64,000 bases of DNA, taken from positions 4,278,001 through 4,342,000 of the forward strand of contig NZ_CP108081.1 in NCBI RefSeq assembly GCF_036182465.1, given 5' to 3'. The position numbers and the translations under genes were made by a program. The notes under the pieces were generated by a model, which saw nothing but the letters and a program-made list of their open reading frames with translations, was not told where the DNA came from and did no database searches. The first letter of the stretch is position 1; each line of letters begins with the position of its first letter. Positions 27,500 through 35,627 of this stretch are shown one piece after another. The DNA comes from Streptomyces sp. NBC_00258 (GTDB lineage Bacteria; Actinomycetota; Actinomycetes; Streptomycetales; Streptomycetaceae).

Positions 27500-28132
27500 T
27501 CAGTGCCAGGGCTCGTAGTGCGGGTTGCTCTCGCAGTCGCTCATGATCTCGGTCTTGGTCTTCTTGTCGACCGGGCAGACGCCGATGATGTACTTCCGCT
27601 CGATACCGCCGGGAAAGGCGACCTCGACCTGGTCGGCCCACTTGTGGGTGTCGCCGATGGTCTTGTTGACGTCCACGCCGCCGGGGGCGTCGATGTAGTA
27701 GTTGTAGCCGCTCTTCCACCACGTCTTGTAGAGGTCGTGGTCGTAGGTCGTGGAGACGTACGGGGAGGGCTGGTTGACCAGGACGTACTGCTCGATGTCG
27801 TACTGGCCGTTGATGACGTCCCGCGGGTGGAGGCCCTGCTCGAAGACGATCGAGGGGCCGCGGCCGTCGCTGCGGTAGAGCGTGCCGCAGGTCTTGCGCC
27901 AGACGGGCTCGGGCGTGATGCGGTCGACCTCCACGCGGTGGTCCGCGGCGGCATGGACCGGGTCGGCGAACTGGGGACAGGTGGGGGCGGCGGCCTTCGC
28001 GGCGAAAGCCGTGGGTGCCTTCGTCGTGGTGTCGGCGGGGAGCGTCGCCGCGGACGTCGCGAAGACGGCCGAGAGGGACAGGACGACGGCAGCGGCCCAC
28101 CGCCGCAGGCGAGTTGTGATCATGAACAGCAC
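27500..28132 (-). CDS. Secreted scabin/ScARP-type mono-ADP-ribosyltransferase
   Basis: 210-aa secreted protein. A signal peptide (TTRLRRWAAAVVLSLSAVFA) ends near residue 45. The catalytic set of Arg-Ser-Glu ADP-ribosyltransferases is complete: Arg87 in TLYRSDGR, Ser-Thr-Thr at 127-129 in YVSTTYD, and Q168-x-E170 in WADQVEVAFPGG, with a Trp just before as in the ARTT loop. The four Cys left in the mature part (52, 82, 186, 200) fit two disulfides. This matches the guanine-modifying scabin of S. scabies and ScARP of S. coelicolor, which ADP-ribosylate guanine bases or nucleosides. It has no translocation domain, and no immunity gene is evident beside it. Starts at 28132 (GTG) and 28123 (ATG) are both possible. 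Confidence 0.9.
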   Translation of the reverse strand: MLFMITTRLRRWAAAVVLSLSAVFATSAATLPADTTTKAPTAFAAKAAAPTCPQFADPVHAAADHRVEVDRITPEPVWRKTCGTLYRSDGRGPSIVFEQGLHPRDVINGQYDIEQYVLVNQPSPYVSTTYDHDLYKTWWKSGYNYYIDAPGGVDVNKTIGDTHKWADQVEVAFPGGIERKYIIGVCPVDKKTKTEIMSDCESNPHYEPWH

Positions 28133-28173
28133 GATCTCGGTTCCGCGGGGGCGGGCCGTGGATCCTCACTCGT

Positions 28174-28191
28174 TCGGCGGCGCGCCGCCGA
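28174..28191. repeat. 18-bp perfect GC palindrome
   Basis: tcggcggcgcgccgccga is its own reverse complement. It lies 42 nt upstream of the ADP-ribosyltransferase start and 20 nt beyond the stop of the beta-propeller remnant, so it could be an operator for the former or part of a terminator for the latter. Confidence 0.6.
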
Positions 28192-28211
28192 CGGACGTTG
28201 CCTCGGCCGTC

Positions 28212-28463
28212 TCAGCGGAGGATGCCCGTGTGGCCGAGGGAGTAGCGGCCCGGCCGGGGATGGGCCGCGAGGCCGTGCGGGCCGTTGCCGACCGGGATGC
28301 GGGCGAGCTGGGCACCGGTCCCGGTGTCGATGGCGTACACCTCGGAGTTGCAACGGCCCGACAGCCACAGGACCTTGCCGTCGGCCGAGACGCCGCCCGT
28401 GTCGGGGCTGCCGCCGTCCGGGAGGTGCCACTTCTTGGTGAGCCGGTCCTGGGTGAAGTCGAC
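28212..28463 (-). pseudogene. YncE-like beta-propeller protein, C-terminal remnant
   Basis: The minus strand encodes about 83 residues that end a seven-bladed beta-propeller of the YncE type: FTQDRLTKKWHLPDGGSPDT, GGVSADGKVLWLSGRCNSEV, YAIDTGTGAQLARIPVGNGP, then HGLAAHPRPGRYSLGHTGIL and a stop. Upstream of about 28463 the match ends abruptly in unrelated sequence, and there is no start codon, signal peptide or earlier blade. In intact relatives this is the final blade or two of a secreted protein of about 400 residues. I infer a 5' deletion. Confidence 0.8.
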
Positions 28464-28491
28464 GGGTGGGGCGGATCGCCTGCTTACGGAT

Positions 28492-28509
28492 TTCGCCCCG
28501 CCGGGCGAA
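28492..28509 (-). terminator. Short hairpin after the HATPase gene
   Basis: Arms ttcgccc (28492-28498) and gggcgaa (28503-28509) with a 4-nt loop, 6 nt beyond the stop of the ATP-binding regulator gene; leftward it is followed by mixed sequence without a U-run. Confidence 0.5.
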
Positions 28510-28514
28510 TAGCC

Positions 28515-29018
28515 CTAACGGTCCGCCACCCTCATTTCGAACCACGTCGTCTTGCCGCGAGGCAGGAGATCCACGCCCCAGCGGTCGGAGAGTTTGTCGA
28601 CGAGGAAGAGGCCTCGGCCGCTGACGTCCATCTCCTGGACCGGCATGAGGCAGGGAAGGCCACGGGAGGGGTCACGGACCTCGACGCGGATCCAGCCCCG
28701 ACGGCGGCGCATCCGGAGCCCGAACACCCGCGCACCCGTGTGCCGCACGGCGTTGCCCACCAACTCCGAGACGAGCAGGACCGCGTCCTCGGTCATCTTC
28801 GGCGAGAGCCCCCAGTGGCGCAGAACCACGACCTGGGTGAGCCGACGCGCGGTGGCCGCGGACTCGGGCCGGGAGGGCAACGGCACCTCCCCCTCGGTCG
28901 GATTGCCGAACAACTCCAGCGCCTTGAGCGCGTGTTCGTCCTCGACCGCGGGCGACCAGCGCGCCGCGGTCGCACTCCCGTGCCGCCGCGGCTGTTCGAT
29001 ACCCTCCAGCCCCGCCAT
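28515..29018 (-). CDS. HATPase-domain regulator (RsbW/anti-sigma-factor-like ATP-binding protein)
   Basis: 167-aa protein with one histidine-kinase-type ATP-binding domain of the anti-sigma-factor class. N-box: LLVSELVGNAVRHTGARVFG; G1 box: VEVRDPSRGLPCLM; G2 region: SGRGLFLVDKLSDRWGV; last strand: KTTWFEMRVA. No kinase His or sensor domain is present. Streptomyces encodes dozens of such proteins, most without a known partner, often beside small DUF397 or XRE genes; none is seen here. I begin at ATG 29018 (MAGLEGIEQ), as the longer frame to 29177 adds low-sense residues. A 10-bp palindrome lies 88 nt upstream. Confidence 0.88.
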   Translation of the reverse strand: MAGLEGIEQPRRHGSATAARWSPAVEDEHALKALELFGNPTEGEVPLPSRPESAATARRLTQVVVLRHWGLSPKMTEDAVLLVSELVGNAVRHTGARVFGLRMRRRRGWIRVEVRDPSRGLPCLMPVQEMDVSGRGLFLVDKLSDRWGVDLLPRGKTTWFEMRVADR

Positions 29019-29383
29019 GCCCCCATCATGGCCGCCCAGAGGCCTCGTTGGGGGCGTTCCGGAGGAATACGCCCCCCGGAACCCCCCATTCCGCACGATT
29101 CGATCGGCATATGCCAACGGCAGTTCGGGGGCGACCACAGCCTGCCTGGCCTGCGGGAAAAGGCCTCGTCGGGGCAATCGCCCGCCGCCCTCGACAAGGA
29201 AGTCTTAAGGTTGCCTTAACCCTCGGATAAACCGCCCCTTCGAGGGACGCGGGTAAGACATCGCGTCAACTGCAAGTGGATCAGCGGAATTCGACGGGTG
29301 ACTTTCCCGGCACCCGCAATCCCTTGCCACGGACACCCGCAACCCCTGCCGCAGACACCCACGACTTCCTGCCGCGGCCCCTG
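29019..29383. promoter_or_regulatory. Intergenic region with two inverted repeats
   Basis: About 365 bases without a gene. It holds the palindrome ggcatatgcc (29106-29115) and an inverted repeat ttaagg-ttg-ccttaa (29205-29219). The second resembles half of an IdeR/DmdR-type iron box (ttaggttaggctaacctaa), but the match is partial. The nearest gene to be controlled is the leftward HATPase gene. Confidence 0.45.
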
Positions 29384-30151
29384 TCAGAGGAACTTCGCCT
29401 TGCCCGGGCCCTCCTCCACGAAGCTCTTCATCCCCCGCTCCCGGTCCTCGGTGGCGAACAGCCCCGCGAACCAGTTGCGTTCGATGGCGAGCCCGGTCTC
29501 GATGTCCGTCTCCAGGCCCGCGTCGACGGACTCCTTGGCGGCGCGCAGCGCGAGCGCCGGCCCCTGGGCCAGTTTCGCGGCCCACGCGTGCGCCTCGGTG
29601 TACACCTCGCCGGCCGGTACGACCCGGTCCACCAGGCCGAGCGACAAGGCCTCGTCGGCCTTGACCATGCGGCCGGTGAAGATGAGGTCCTTGGCCTTGG
29701 AGGGGCCGATCAGGCGGGACAGGCGCTGGGTGCCGCCGGCGCCCGGGATCAGCCCGAGCAGGATCTCCGGCTGGCCCAGCTTGGCGTTGTCCGCGGCGAT
29801 GCGGAAGTCGGCGCAGAGCGCCAACTCGCAGCCCCCGCCCAGTGCGTAACCCGTGACCGCGGCGACGACCGGCTTGGGGATGCGGGTCACTGCGGTGAAG
29901 GAGTCCTGCAGGGCCCGGGAGCGTACGACCATCGCCGTATGGTCCATGGCCTGCATCTCCTTGATGTCCGCGCCCGCCGCGAACACCTTCTCGCCGCCGT
30001 AGAGGATCACCGCGCGCACGTCCTCGCGGCGCGCGGCCTCCTCGGCGAGCTCCTTGAGGCGGTCCTGTGTGGCGACGTCCAGCGCGTTCATGGGCGGGCG
30101 GTCGAGACGGATCGTGCCGACACCTTCGGCGACTTCGAGATGCACAGTCAT
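29384..30151 (-). CDS. Enoyl-CoA hydratase/isomerase family protein
   Basis: 255-aa crotonase-fold enzyme. The oxyanion-hole segments are present: FAAGADIKEMQAMDHT and ALGGGCELALCADFRIAAD. The two catalytic acids of true hydratases fit Glu in GGGCELALCAD and Glu in KLGQPEILLGLIPGAGGTQR. The ending GMKSFVEEGPGKAKF is typical. This is the FadB/EchA type acting in fatty-acid beta-oxidation, on trans-2-enoyl-CoA. It stands alone between the L,D-transpeptidase terminator and an intergenic region. ATG 30151 is followed by a normal MTVHLEVAEGVGTIRLDRP opening. The exact chain-length preference is unknown. Confidence 0.93.
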   Translation of the reverse strand: MTVHLEVAEGVGTIRLDRPPMNALDVATQDRLKELAEEAARREDVRAVILYGGEKVFAAGADIKEMQAMDHTAMVVRSRALQDSFTAVTRIPKPVVAAVTGYALGGGCELALCADFRIAADNAKLGQPEILLGLIPGAGGTQRLSRLIGPSKAKDLIFTGRMVKADEALSLGLVDRVVPAGEVYTEAHAWAAKLAQGPALALRAAKESVDAGLETDIETGLAIERNWFAGLFATEDRERGMKSFVEEGPGKAKFL

Positions 30152-30180
30152 GAAGGCAGGTTAACGAAGGCTAACGACAA

Positions 30181-30225
30181 CGGCCCCGGTGTGCTGCGTC
30201 ACAGAGGAGCAGCACACCGGGGCCG
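30181..30225 (-). terminator. Strong terminator after L,D-transpeptidase gene 1
   Basis: Perfect 17-bp inverted repeat: arms 30181-30197 and 30209-30225, 11-nt loop. It lies 62 nt past the transpeptidase stop and 30 nt upstream of the enoyl-CoA hydratase start. Read leftward, the stem is followed by TTGTCGTTAG. Confidence 0.85.
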
Positions 30226-30287
30226 TACGAGCCGCGACAACGCGGGCCGGGAGAAGCGTGGTCAGTGCCGCCCCCGTCCGCGGACCG

Positions 30288-31535
30288 TCACGCCTTCCAC
30301 TTCTCCCACGACATGTTCCAGCCGTTGAGCCCGTTGTCCGGGTCCACGATCCGGTCGTTGGAGTTCTTCACGACCACCACGTCACCGACGATCGAGCGGT
30401 CGAAGAACCAGGCGGCCGGTGCGCCGCGGTCGCCGCCGCCGCGCTGGTCGCGCAGGCCGATGCAGCCGTGGCTGGCGTTGTAGTTGCCGAAGGCGTCGCC
30501 GCCCCAGTAGTTGCCGTGGATGAAGGTGCCCGACGTGGTCAGCCGCATCGCGTCCGGCACGTCCTTGATGTCGTACTCGCCGCCGTAGCCGACCGTCTCA
30601 CCGTTCATCCGGGTCACCCGGAGGCGCTCGGTGATGACCATCTGGCCGTTCCAGGTCTCGTAGCCGGGCTTGCCCGTCGTGACCGGGATGGTCTTGATGA
30701 CCTTGCCGTCGCGCTTGACGGTCATCTTCTTGGTCTTGACGTCGACGGTGGAGACCTGGCTGCGGCCTATCGTGAACTTCACGGTCTTGGCCTGCTCGCC
30801 GTAGACACCGGGCCGGCCCTCGACGCCGTCGAGGTTGAGCTTCACGGTGACCTTCGTACCGGGCTTCCAGTACTTCTCGGGGCGGAAGTCGAGGCGGTCG
30901 TTGCCGAACCAGTGGCCCTCGACGTCGACCGCCGGCTCGGTCTTGATGTCTATCGCCTTCTCGACGTCCTCGGGGTGCGTGATCCCCCGTGTGAAGTTGA
31001 CCGAGAAGGACATCCCGACGCCGACCTTCGAGCCGTCCTCCGGCGTGAAGATGCCGACGAACGTGTTCTTCGGGGTCAGCGTGGTGAACGCCGACTCCTC
31101 CGCCGACTCACGGCCCTCGGAGTCCTTGGCCACCGCGTGGACCTTGTACTTGGTGGACGCGGCGAGATGCGTGGCGGGCGTCCAGGTCGCGCCCCCGTCG
31201 GTGATCTTCCCCTCGACCGGGTTGCCCTTGGTGTCCTCGACCTCGACCTCGGTCAGCTTGCCCTTGGCCGCCGTCACCTTGAGCGCGCCGCTGGTCTTCA
31301 CACCGTTGGCGCCGTCCTTCGGGGCCACGGTCACGACCGCCTGCGAGACCTTGGTGTCCGCCTGGCCCGAATCCTTGCCCCCGCCCTTCCCCGAGCCGGA
31401 CCCGGAATCCGAGTCCCCTCCCCCGCCGCATGCGGTCACGACGAGCATCAGGGTCCCCAGCGCCAGCGCCAGGGCCCCCTTTCCACGCCGTGTCCGCGCG
31501 CCAACCGACGCCCCCGATATCGGTCGCCCGTTCAA
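30288..31535 (-). CDS. L,D-transpeptidase lipoprotein, copy 1
   Basis: 415-aa lipoprotein. TTG 31535 is chosen because GAGGGGAGA stands six to seven bases upstream and the signal peptide then opens normally (NGRPISGASVGARTRRGKG, hydrophobic core, lipobox VTAC), with a Gly/Ser linker. Two Ig-like (BIG) domains follow, then the YkuD catalytic domain with the motif HGNYWGGDAFG and, eight residues on, SHGCIGLRD, whose Cys is the nucleophile. Such enzymes form 3-3 meso-diaminopimelate crosslinks in peptidoglycan, important for apical growth of Streptomyces. A close paralogue lies directly upstream. The ending WNMSWEKWKA is shared by both. Confidence 0.94.
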   Translation of the reverse strand: MNGRPISGASVGARTRRGKGALALALGTLMLVVTACGGGGDSDSGSGSGKGGGKDSGQADTKVSQAVVTVAPKDGANGVKTSGALKVTAAKGKLTEVEVEDTKGNPVEGKITDGGATWTPATHLAASTKYKVHAVAKDSEGRESAEESAFTTLTPKNTFVGIFTPEDGSKVGVGMSFSVNFTRGITHPEDVEKAIDIKTEPAVDVEGHWFGNDRLDFRPEKYWKPGTKVTVKLNLDGVEGRPGVYGEQAKTVKFTIGRSQVSTVDVKTKKMTVKRDGKVIKTIPVTTGKPGYETWNGQMVITERLRVTRMNGETVGYGGEYDIKDVPDAMRLTTSGTFIHGNYWGGDAFGNYNASHGCIGLRDQRGGGDRGAPAAWFFDRSIVGDVVVVKNSNDRIVDPDNGLNGWNMSWEKWKA

Positions 31536-31770
31536 GTTCGTTCTCCCCTCGCACGGCCTGATCAAGGCCCGCACTACCCATCGATGGTCGCCCCGTGACG
31601 CCTGGGCCCATGGCGGGAGCCCGCAGCTCACAGCCGCGTCCCACGCGTGTATCGCGCTAATTAATCACACCGCCAGGAGCGTTGGCCTCCTGGGATTGTC
31701 ACCGTTCAGTCCCAACTTCAACAGCCCGTGGTGCCACCGGCGTACGTCTTGTCCGTACCCCTATGTCCGG
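31536..31770. promoter_or_regulatory. Spacer between the two L,D-transpeptidase genes
   Basis: 235 bases. It contains a hairpin with arms ccaggag (31673-31679) and ctcctgg (31687-31693), suited to ending transcription of the upstream gene, and an AT-rich patch (ctaattaatcac, 31658-31669) that is the best promoter candidate for copy 1. No ORF is supported. Confidence 0.5.
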
Positions 31771-33000
31771 CTACTTCACCGCGGAGCCCGCTTTCCAGGC
31801 CTTCCATCCCATGTTCCACCCGCCGAGGCCGTTGTCAGGAGCGACCTTCTTGTCATTGCTGTTGACGACTTCGACGACGTCACCGATGAGGCTGCGGTCG
31901 AAGAACCAGCCCGCCGGGGTCGCGGAGCTGCCGCCCTTCACATCGCGCAGGCCCACGCAGCCGTGGCTGACATTGGCGGTGCCGAAGACGCCCTGCGCCC
32001 AGTAGTTGCCGTGCAGGAAGGTCCCGGAGGTGGTGAGGCGCAGCGCGTGCGGCACGTCGGGGATGTCGTACTCGCCCTTGCCGTCGGCGTCGGTGAAGCC
32101 GACCGTCGCGCCGTTCATCCGGGTCACCTCCAGCATCTCGGTGACCACCATCTTCCCGTTGTACGTCGTGCTCTTGGGGGCGCCCGCGGTGATCGGCACG
32201 GTGGAGAGGACCTCGCCGTCGCGGCGTACCTCCATGGTGTGGGCGGCGGCGTCGACGAGGCTGACCTGGCTGCGGCCGACCGTGAACGAGAAGGTCTTGT
32301 ACTGCAGTCCGTACACGCCGGGGGCCGCCTCGACGTCGCGCAGCCGCAGCGCGACGGTGACCTTCGTGCCCGGCTTCCAGTACTCCTCGGGCCGGAAGTC
32401 CAGACGCTTCTCGCCGAACCAGTGCGGGGCGATCTCCACCTCCGGCACGGAGGTCACACGGACGGCGCGCTCGACGGCCGCGCGGTTCTCGATCACCCGG
32501 TTGAAGTCCAGCGAAACGATCATTCCGGTGCCGACCGTGGAGCGGTTCTCGGGCATCACGTAGCCGATGAAGCGCTCGTCGGGGACGGACGTCGTGAACG
32601 TCGCGTGCCTGGCCACCCGGCGGCCGTGGCCGTCCAGCGCGACCACGTCGACGGAGTACTTGGCGGCCAGGGCAAGTCGGGGCTCGTCCGGCCGCCAGGT
32701 CATGCCGTCCTCGGCGATCCGGCCGGGCACCGGGAAGTCCTGCGCGTCCTGGGACCTGACGACCTTCACCGACTCCAGGCGCCCGGCCGGCACCCGTACC
32801 CGCAGGCTCTCCTCGGGGCGTACGGCCTTGCTGCCGTCGTCCGGTGAGACACGGATCGTGTTCTCGGGCGAACGGGGCTTGCCGAGCACCTTGTCCACGC
32901 CGTGCGAGGTGCATCCCGCGGCTCCGGCCAGCAGTCCGGCCCATGTCAGTACGGCGGCCAGCGTGGCCCCTGCGCGCGCCGCGCGCGTCTGTGCGTGCAT
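31771..33000 (-). CDS. L,D-transpeptidase lipoprotein, copy 2
   Basis: 409-aa paralogue of copy 1 with the same plan: signal peptide (TRAARAGATLAAVLTWAGLL) and lipobox-like AAGC, Ig-like domains, and a YkuD domain with HGNYWAQGVFG and SHGCVGLRD (nucleophile Cys). The segment LDFRPEEYWKPGTKVTV aligns with the corresponding piece of copy 1. The lipobox has Ala where Leu is common, so lipidation is likely but not certain. ATG 33000 is the sensible start; the frame upstream to 33393 overlaps the divergent glgX and is not coding. Two adjacent transpeptidases suggest that they differ in timing or place, not in chemistry. Confidence 0.92.
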   Translation of the reverse strand: MHAQTRAARAGATLAAVLTWAGLLAGAAGCTSHGVDKVLGKPRSPENTIRVSPDDGSKAVRPEESLRVRVPAGRLESVKVVRSQDAQDFPVPGRIAEDGMTWRPDEPRLALAAKYSVDVVALDGHGRRVARHATFTTSVPDERFIGYVMPENRSTVGTGMIVSLDFNRVIENRAAVERAVRVTSVPEVEIAPHWFGEKRLDFRPEEYWKPGTKVTVALRLRDVEAAPGVYGLQYKTFSFTVGRSQVSLVDAAAHTMEVRRDGEVLSTVPITAGAPKSTTYNGKMVVTEMLEVTRMNGATVGFTDADGKGEYDIPDVPHALRLTTSGTFLHGNYWAQGVFGTANVSHGCVGLRDVKGGSSATPAGWFFDRSLIGDVVEVVNSNDKKVAPDNGLGGWNMGWKAWKAGSAVK

Positions 33001-33205
33001 CACGTGGGGCCCAACGAGGAAGCGGCCCCGGGGAAGTGGGGCGGGCCTCATCCGCACGAGGCCGCGCAGCCCCCTCCTGGGGAAACGTGAGTGCGAGCCC
33101 GGCGCTGGGCAGAACAGTGGGAAGGACGACGCGACGGGGAGCCGTGGCCGGGACGCCATGGGCATCCCCGCGCGTCGCTCCCATCGAGCCGCAGGAGGCC
33201 GTGAG

Positions 33206-35497
33206 GTGTCGAGCGCAGCCGAGCAGGAGGCAGTGCAGGAGGGGCGCGCCCCGGGCGCCGGGCTGCCCGCGCAGCCCGCCCCCGTGCTGAACGGCAGTCC
33301 GCGCGTCGCGCCGGCCGTCCCCGTGTGGCCCGGTGCGCCGACCCCGCTCGGGGCGCGTTTCCGGACCGGTCCCGACGGTGTCTCGGGCACCAACTTCGCG
33401 CTGTGGGCGGGCGGCGCCGAGTCCGTCGAGCTGTGCCTCTTCGACTACGACGGCGTCTCCGGAGGCGCGGACGGCGCGAGCACCGAGATCCGGGTGCCCC
33501 TCACCGAGCTGACCCACGAGATCTGGCACGGTTTCGTGCCCGGCGTGCGGCCCGGGCAGCGGTACGGCTTCCGGGTGCACGGCCGCTGGGACCCGTGGAC
33601 CGGCGCCCGCTGGAACCCCGCGAAGCTGCTCCTCGATCCGTACGCCCGTGCCGTGGACGGCGACTTCACGCTGCCGCCGGAGGTGTACGGGCATGTGCGC
33701 GACTGGCCCCAGCAGCAGGTCGCGGACACTGTGCGCGACGACCGGGACTCCGCTCCGTACGTCCCCAAGGGTGTCGTCGTCCACGACGACGCGCCCGACG
33801 ACGAATGGACGGACGACCGCCGCCCGAAGACGCCCTGGGCGGACTCGGTCATCTACGAACTGCACGTGCGCGGCTTCACGAAGCTGCACCCGGACATCCC
33901 GGAGGAACTGCGGGGCACGTACGCGGGGCTGGCGCACCCGGCGGCCATCGAGCACCTGGTGAAGCTGGGCGTGACGGCGGTGGAACTGCTGCCGGTGCAC
34001 CAGTTCGCGCACGAGGACCATCTGCTGCGCCGGGGCATGAAGAACTACTGGGGCTACAACTCGATCGGCTACTTCGCACCGCACGCCGGGTACGCGGCCT
34101 CGGGGACGACCGGCCAGCAGGTCGGCGAGTTCAAGAGCATGGTGCGGTCGCTGCACGCCGCCGGTATCGAGGTCATCCTCGACGTGGTCTACAACCACAC
34201 GGCCGAGGCGGGCGAGCTGGGCCCCACGCTGTCGCTGCGCGGCATCGACAACCGCGGCTACTACCGGCTGCAGAGCGACGCCCGGCGGTACACGGACTAC
34301 ACGGGCTGCGGCAACACCCTGCACGTCGTTCAGCCGCATGTCCTGCGCCTGATCACGGACTCGCTGCGGTACTGGGTGACGGAGATGGGGGTGGACGGCT
34401 TCCGGTTCGACCTGGCGGCCGCGCTGGCCCGCTCCATGCACGACGTCGACATGCTGTCCCCGTTCCTGGCCGTCATCGCCCAGGACCCGGTGCTGCGCCG
34501 GGTGAAGCTGATCGCCGAGCCGTGGGACGTCGGCTCCGGCGGCTATCAGGTCGGGGCCTTCCCTCCCCTGTGGACCGAGTGGAACGACCGCTACCGCAAC
34601 GCCGTACGGGACTTCTGGCGGGGCGCGCTGCCGGACGTACGGGATCTCGGGTACCGGCTGTCGGGGTCGAGCGACCTGTACGCGTGGGGCGGGCGGCGGC
34701 CGTACGCCTCGGTGAACTTCGTGACGGCCCACGACGGTTTCACCCTGCGGGACCTGGTGTCGTACGAGCGCAAGCACAACGAGGCCAACGGCGAGGGCAA
34801 CCGGGACGGCACCGACGACAACCGCGCCTGGAACTGCGGGACGGAGGGCGAGACGGAGGACGCCCGCGTACAGGGTCTGCGGCGCCGTCAGTTGCGCAAC
34901 CTCCTGACCACCCTGCTGCTGTCCACGGGTGTGCCGATGCTGGTCGCGGGGGACGAGCTGGGGCGGACCCAGGGGGGCAACAACAACGCGTACTGCCAGG
35001 ACAACGAGATCAGCTGGATCGACTGGACCCTGCTCGACGATCCCGACTGGCGGGCCCTCTTCGACCTGACCGCCCGTCTGATCGCCCTCCGCCACGCCCA
35101 TCCCGTGCTGCGGCGGCGTGCCTTCTTCTCCGGCCGGGCCCACTCGGCCGACGGGCTGCGCGACCTGGCGTGGTTCACGGCCCGCGGAGCGGAGATGACG
35201 GAACGGGACTGGTACGCGCCCGCGGCGACGCTCGGTATGTACCTGTCCGGACGGGACATCCCCGGCCGGGACGCGCGGGGCGTGCCGGTCACGGACGACA
35301 GCTTCCTGGCCGTCCTGCACGCGGGCGACCGGCCCGCGAGCTTCGTCCTGCCCGGACCGCCGTGGGCGGAGCAGTACGAGGTCGTCGTCGACACGTCGCG
35401 GGAGGAGCAGGGGGAGACGCCCGGGGTGGTGCACCGGGCGGGGGCGGCGATCACTGTGCCGGCGCGGGCGGTGATGTTGCTGAAGGTGGCGAGTTGA
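33206..35497 (+). CDS. glgX: Glycogen debranching enzyme (isoamylase type)
   Basis: 763-aa GH13 enzyme that hydrolyses alpha-1,6 branches of glycogen, mostly after phosphorylase has trimmed them. The N-terminal CBM48 domain is at about residues 35-150 (GVSGTNFALWAGGAESVELC). The catalytic barrel has Asp402 in DGFRFDLAAALA, Glu438 in LIAEPWDVG and Asp510 in VTAHDGFTLRD. NEANGEGNRDG and WNCGTEGETED are typical of GlgX. GTG 33206 follows AGGAGG by seven bases; the long frame upstream is the antisense of a transpeptidase. A short addition (about 30 residues, Ala/Glu/Pro-rich) precedes the CBM. It supplies linear chains to the phosphorylase and GlgE routes encoded 20-30 kb away. Confidence 0.95.
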   Translation: MSSAAEQEAVQEGRAPGAGLPAQPAPVLNGSPRVAPAVPVWPGAPTPLGARFRTGPDGVSGTNFALWAGGAESVELCLFDYDGVSGGADGASTEIRVPLTELTHEIWHGFVPGVRPGQRYGFRVHGRWDPWTGARWNPAKLLLDPYARAVDGDFTLPPEVYGHVRDWPQQQVADTVRDDRDSAPYVPKGVVVHDDAPDDEWTDDRRPKTPWADSVIYELHVRGFTKLHPDIPEELRGTYAGLAHPAAIEHLVKLGVTAVELLPVHQFAHEDHLLRRGMKNYWGYNSIGYFAPHAGYAASGTTGQQVGEFKSMVRSLHAAGIEVILDVVYNHTAEAGELGPTLSLRGIDNRGYYRLQSDARRYTDYTGCGNTLHVVQPHVLRLITDSLRYWVTEMGVDGFRFDLAAALARSMHDVDMLSPFLAVIAQDPVLRRVKLIAEPWDVGSGGYQVGAFPPLWTEWNDRYRNAVRDFWRGALPDVRDLGYRLSGSSDLYAWGGRRPYASVNFVTAHDGFTLRDLVSYERKHNEANGEGNRDGTDDNRAWNCGTEGETEDARVQGLRRRQLRNLLTTLLLSTGVPMLVAGDELGRTQGGNNNAYCQDNEISWIDWTLLDDPDWRALFDLTARLIALRHAHPVLRRRAFFSGRAHSADGLRDLAWFTARGAEMTERDWYAPAATLGMYLSGRDIPGRDARGVPVTDDSFLAVLHAGDRPASFVLPGPPWAEQYEVVVDTSREEQGETPGVVHRAGAAITVPARAVMLLKVAS

Positions 35498-35627
35498 GGG
35501 TGGCCGGGTGAAGGAGGCCGACCGAGACAACGTTTCAGGACCGTGAACTCCGCGCGGGATTCCTGGCCATGAGGGTGACCGGCTGATCACACTGATGCCA
35601 CTCCCTCTCTCCCCGCAAGGATTCCGC

